A stretch of DNA of 7,316 nucleotides, from the NCBI GenBank assembly GCA_017848205.1, contig JAGDDO010000038.1, positions 1 through 7,316 of the forward strand, in the 5' to 3' direction. This document shows positions 5,989-7,316 of the stretch, one piece after another (position 1 is the first letter of the stretch; each line of letters opens with the position of its first letter). Source of the DNA: Oscillospiraceae bacterium (GTDB taxonomy: Bacteria > Bacillota_A > Clostridia > Oscillospirales > Ruminococcaceae). A model generated the notes under the pieces. The model was given only the letters and a program-made list of their open reading frames with translations. It had not been told where the DNA came from and ran no database searches. The position numbers and the translations under genes were made by a program.

Positions 5989-7316
5989 ATGGAACTTGAA
6001 TTTGATATTGAGGATCTGCTTCGTAAGAATAATATTGAATCTGATCGTATAGAATTCAAAAAAGGGTGGAATCCAGATGATATTTATAGAAGCATCTGTG
6101 CTTTTGCTAATGACTATGATAACCTTGGAGGAGGATATATTCTCGTAGGAGTGGAAGAAAAGGAAGGTATAGCTGTTCGACCAATTTGTGGATTGCCTGT
6201 AAATACGATAGATAAAATCCAAAAAGAAATGGTTGGTTATAACCGAAAAATTCAACCGCCGTATTTTGCAAAACTTATTCCTGAAAAAGTAGATGATAAA
6301 GATATTATGGTTATATGGGTTCCGTCCGGAGTGCAAAGACCGTATAAGACCACAGAACATGTTACAGCGAAGAATGATAATAATTTCAAGTATTTTATTC
6401 GTTACGGAACGAGTTCTGTAGTAGCTACACATGAGCAGGAACGAGAACTTTTGGCAATGTCCGCACATGAACCGTTTGATGTTCAGGGAAATTCAAAAGC
6501 GACTATTGACGATATATCTCCTCTTCTTCTTGAAGAACATTTGAAAGCAACTGGAAGTAAGCTTGCTAAGCAGATAGCTAAACTCGGCGTGAAAGAAGTG
6601 CTGGATCAGATGGAACTGCTTGAAGGACCACCGGAAAGACAGCGAATCAAGAATGTCGCTCTTATGATGTTTTGTGATCACCCGGATACTTTTTTTCCGT
6701 ATATGCAGGTTGAAATTGTCAGATTCCCAAATGGTAGTATTAAGGATCCTAAGAATTTCATAGAGGTTCCACCGATTAAAGGCACTGTTCCGCAGATTAT
6801 CAAAAGAACAATGGAAAAGCTTCAGGATATTGCAATATCGGAATATGTACAGAAAGTTCCGGACAGGATGGAAGCTAACAGATATGTAAGTTATCCTTAT
6901 GAGACATTAGAAGAAGCAGTTGTAAATGCTTTTTATCACCGTGATTATATGTGTTATGAGCCAGTTCACATTGAAATTGAGCCAGATTGTATACGTATAA
7001 TCAGCTATCCTGGTATTGACAGATCAATTTCACTTAGTGTAATAGAAAAAGGTGAACGATTTAAAACAAGAATGTATCGTAACAGACGACTTGGAGAGTT
7101 TTTGAAAGAACTGGATCTAACCGAAGGAAGATGTACAGGTGTTCCTACCATTCAGGAAGGTCTGGAGAAAAATGGTTCTCCAAGAGCTGTTTTCGAAACC
7201 GACGATGACAGAAGAGCAGTCTGCGTAACTATTCCGATTCATCCTGAGTATTTGAAAATTAGAGATGTGATCGATCAAAACGCGAGGATTGAAGACCAAA
7301 ACGCGAGGATTGAAGA
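5989..7316 (+). CDS. AlbA_2 (Schlafen-like) ATP-binding protein with heptad tail, 3' end beyond window
   Basis: The frame is open from ATG 5989 to the window end (442 whole codons), with GTGAGG 8-10 bases before the start. The AlbA_2 domain (about residues 15-150) has the family's signature: E22-F23-K24, W27, then I36-C37-A38-F39-A40-N41 and G47-G48-G49-Y50-I-L-V-G-V55. A helical middle follows. Next is a GHKL-type C-terminal ATPase region (about 290-425) with E-E-A-V-V-N313-A-F-Y-H317-R-D-Y320, Y340-P-G342 and T383-G-V-P386. The visible end is two D-Q-N-A-R-I-E heptads (429-442), likely the start of a coiled coil. Family members are usually called transcriptional regulators or ATP-binding proteins and are frequent in mobile and defence-linked regions; the actual role is unproven. 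Codon use is more AT-rich than in the cyclic-di-GMP operon, consistent with acquisition. Antisense open frames over this gene are shadows. Confidence 0.88.
   Translation, partial: MELEFDIEDLLRKNNIESDRIEFKKGWNPDDIYRSICAFANDYDNLGGGYILVGVEEKEGIAVRPICGLPVNTIDKIQKEMVGYNRKIQPPYFAKLIPEKVDDKDIMVIWVPSGVQRPYKTTEHVTAKNDNNFKYFIRYGTSSVVATHEQERELLAMSAHEPFDVQGNSKATIDDISPLLLEEHLKATGSKLAKQIAKLGVKEVLDQMELLEGPPERQRIKNVALMMFCDHPDTFFPYMQVEIVRFPNGSIKDPKNFIEVPPIKGTVPQIIKRTMEKLQDIAISEYVQKVPDRMEANRYVSYPYETLEEAVVNAFYHRDYMCYEPVHIEIEPDCIRIISYPGIDRSISLSVIEKGERFKTRMYRNRRLGEFLKELDLTEGRCTGVPTIQEGLEKNGSPRAVFETDDDRRAVCVTIPIHPEYLKIRDVIDQNARIEDQNARIE
7273..7314 (+). repeat. 21-bp in-frame tandem repeat encoding heptads
   Basis: Two 21-base units (7273-7293 and 7294-7314) differ at one silent position, GAT versus GAC. 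Each encodes D-Q-N-A-R-I-E, and the last two window bases (GA) fit a third unit. The seven-residue period suits a coiled coil, and the near-identical DNA units suggest recent slippage expansion. Copy number beyond the window is unknown. Confidence 0.85.

Noticed and set aside
5986..6468. 160-residue antisense open frame
   Set aside because: It is opposite the AlbA_2 domain, whose signature residues are unmistakable on the plus strand. The antisense protein is low-complexity Phe/Ile/Asn-rich, typical of a shadow.
7117..7299. 60-residue antisense open frame at the right end
   Set aside because: It lies opposite the ATPase region and heptad repeats of the AlbA_2 gene.

Overview
This window reads as a chromosomal segment from a low-to-moderate-GC Gram-positive gut or rumen anaerobe, most likely a Ruminococcus-like member of the Clostridia. 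That is inferred from purine-rich ribosome binding sites, TATAAT promoters with a TGn extension, cyclic-di-GMP protein architectures common in that group, and a truncated gene resembling a family I associate with gut Clostridia. No phylogenetic marker gene is present, so the assignment is tentative.

Left part (1-4570). The window opens inside an uncharacterised zinc-ribbon protein gene (2-814). A strong promoter (873-901) follows and starts a two-gene cyclic-di-GMP unit. The first gene (937-2274) encodes a soluble protein with two tandem PAS-like repeats and an intact GGDEF diguanylate cyclase domain. It has no ATG, GTG or TTG at its 5' end and probably starts at a rare codon. Four bases later, a GTG begins a membrane protein (2279-4570) with a seven-helix sensor, a PAS domain, a degenerate GGDEF and an intact EAL phosphodiesterase domain. 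The pair can therefore make and break cyclic-di-GMP from one transcript, with a soluble sensor on the synthesis side and a membrane sensor on the degradation side.

Middle part (4571-5988). This is an accessory-looking, AT-richer stretch. It holds a perfect stem-loop and two near-identical 58-bp structured repeats (4623-4680 and 5234-5291). The repeats flank a single small gene of unknown function (4796-5230) that has its own promoter. Next comes a decayed patch: the first 49 codons of a truncated gene (5340-5489), then a start-less 3' fragment of a cysteine-rich zinc-ribbon gene (5506-5805). The intergenic space after it contains two hairpins and an operator-like cluster of three half-sites.

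Right part (5989-7316). A large gene runs off the window end. It encodes an AlbA_2 (Schlafen-like, formerly AAA_4) protein with a C-terminal GHKL-type ATPase region. The visible sequence ends inside a 21-bp in-frame tandem repeat encoding heptads, probably the start of a coiled coil of variable length. Such proteins are frequent in mobile and defence-associated regions. Together with the repeats and broken genes, this suggests that 4571 onwards is a variable region next to a stable signalling operon.
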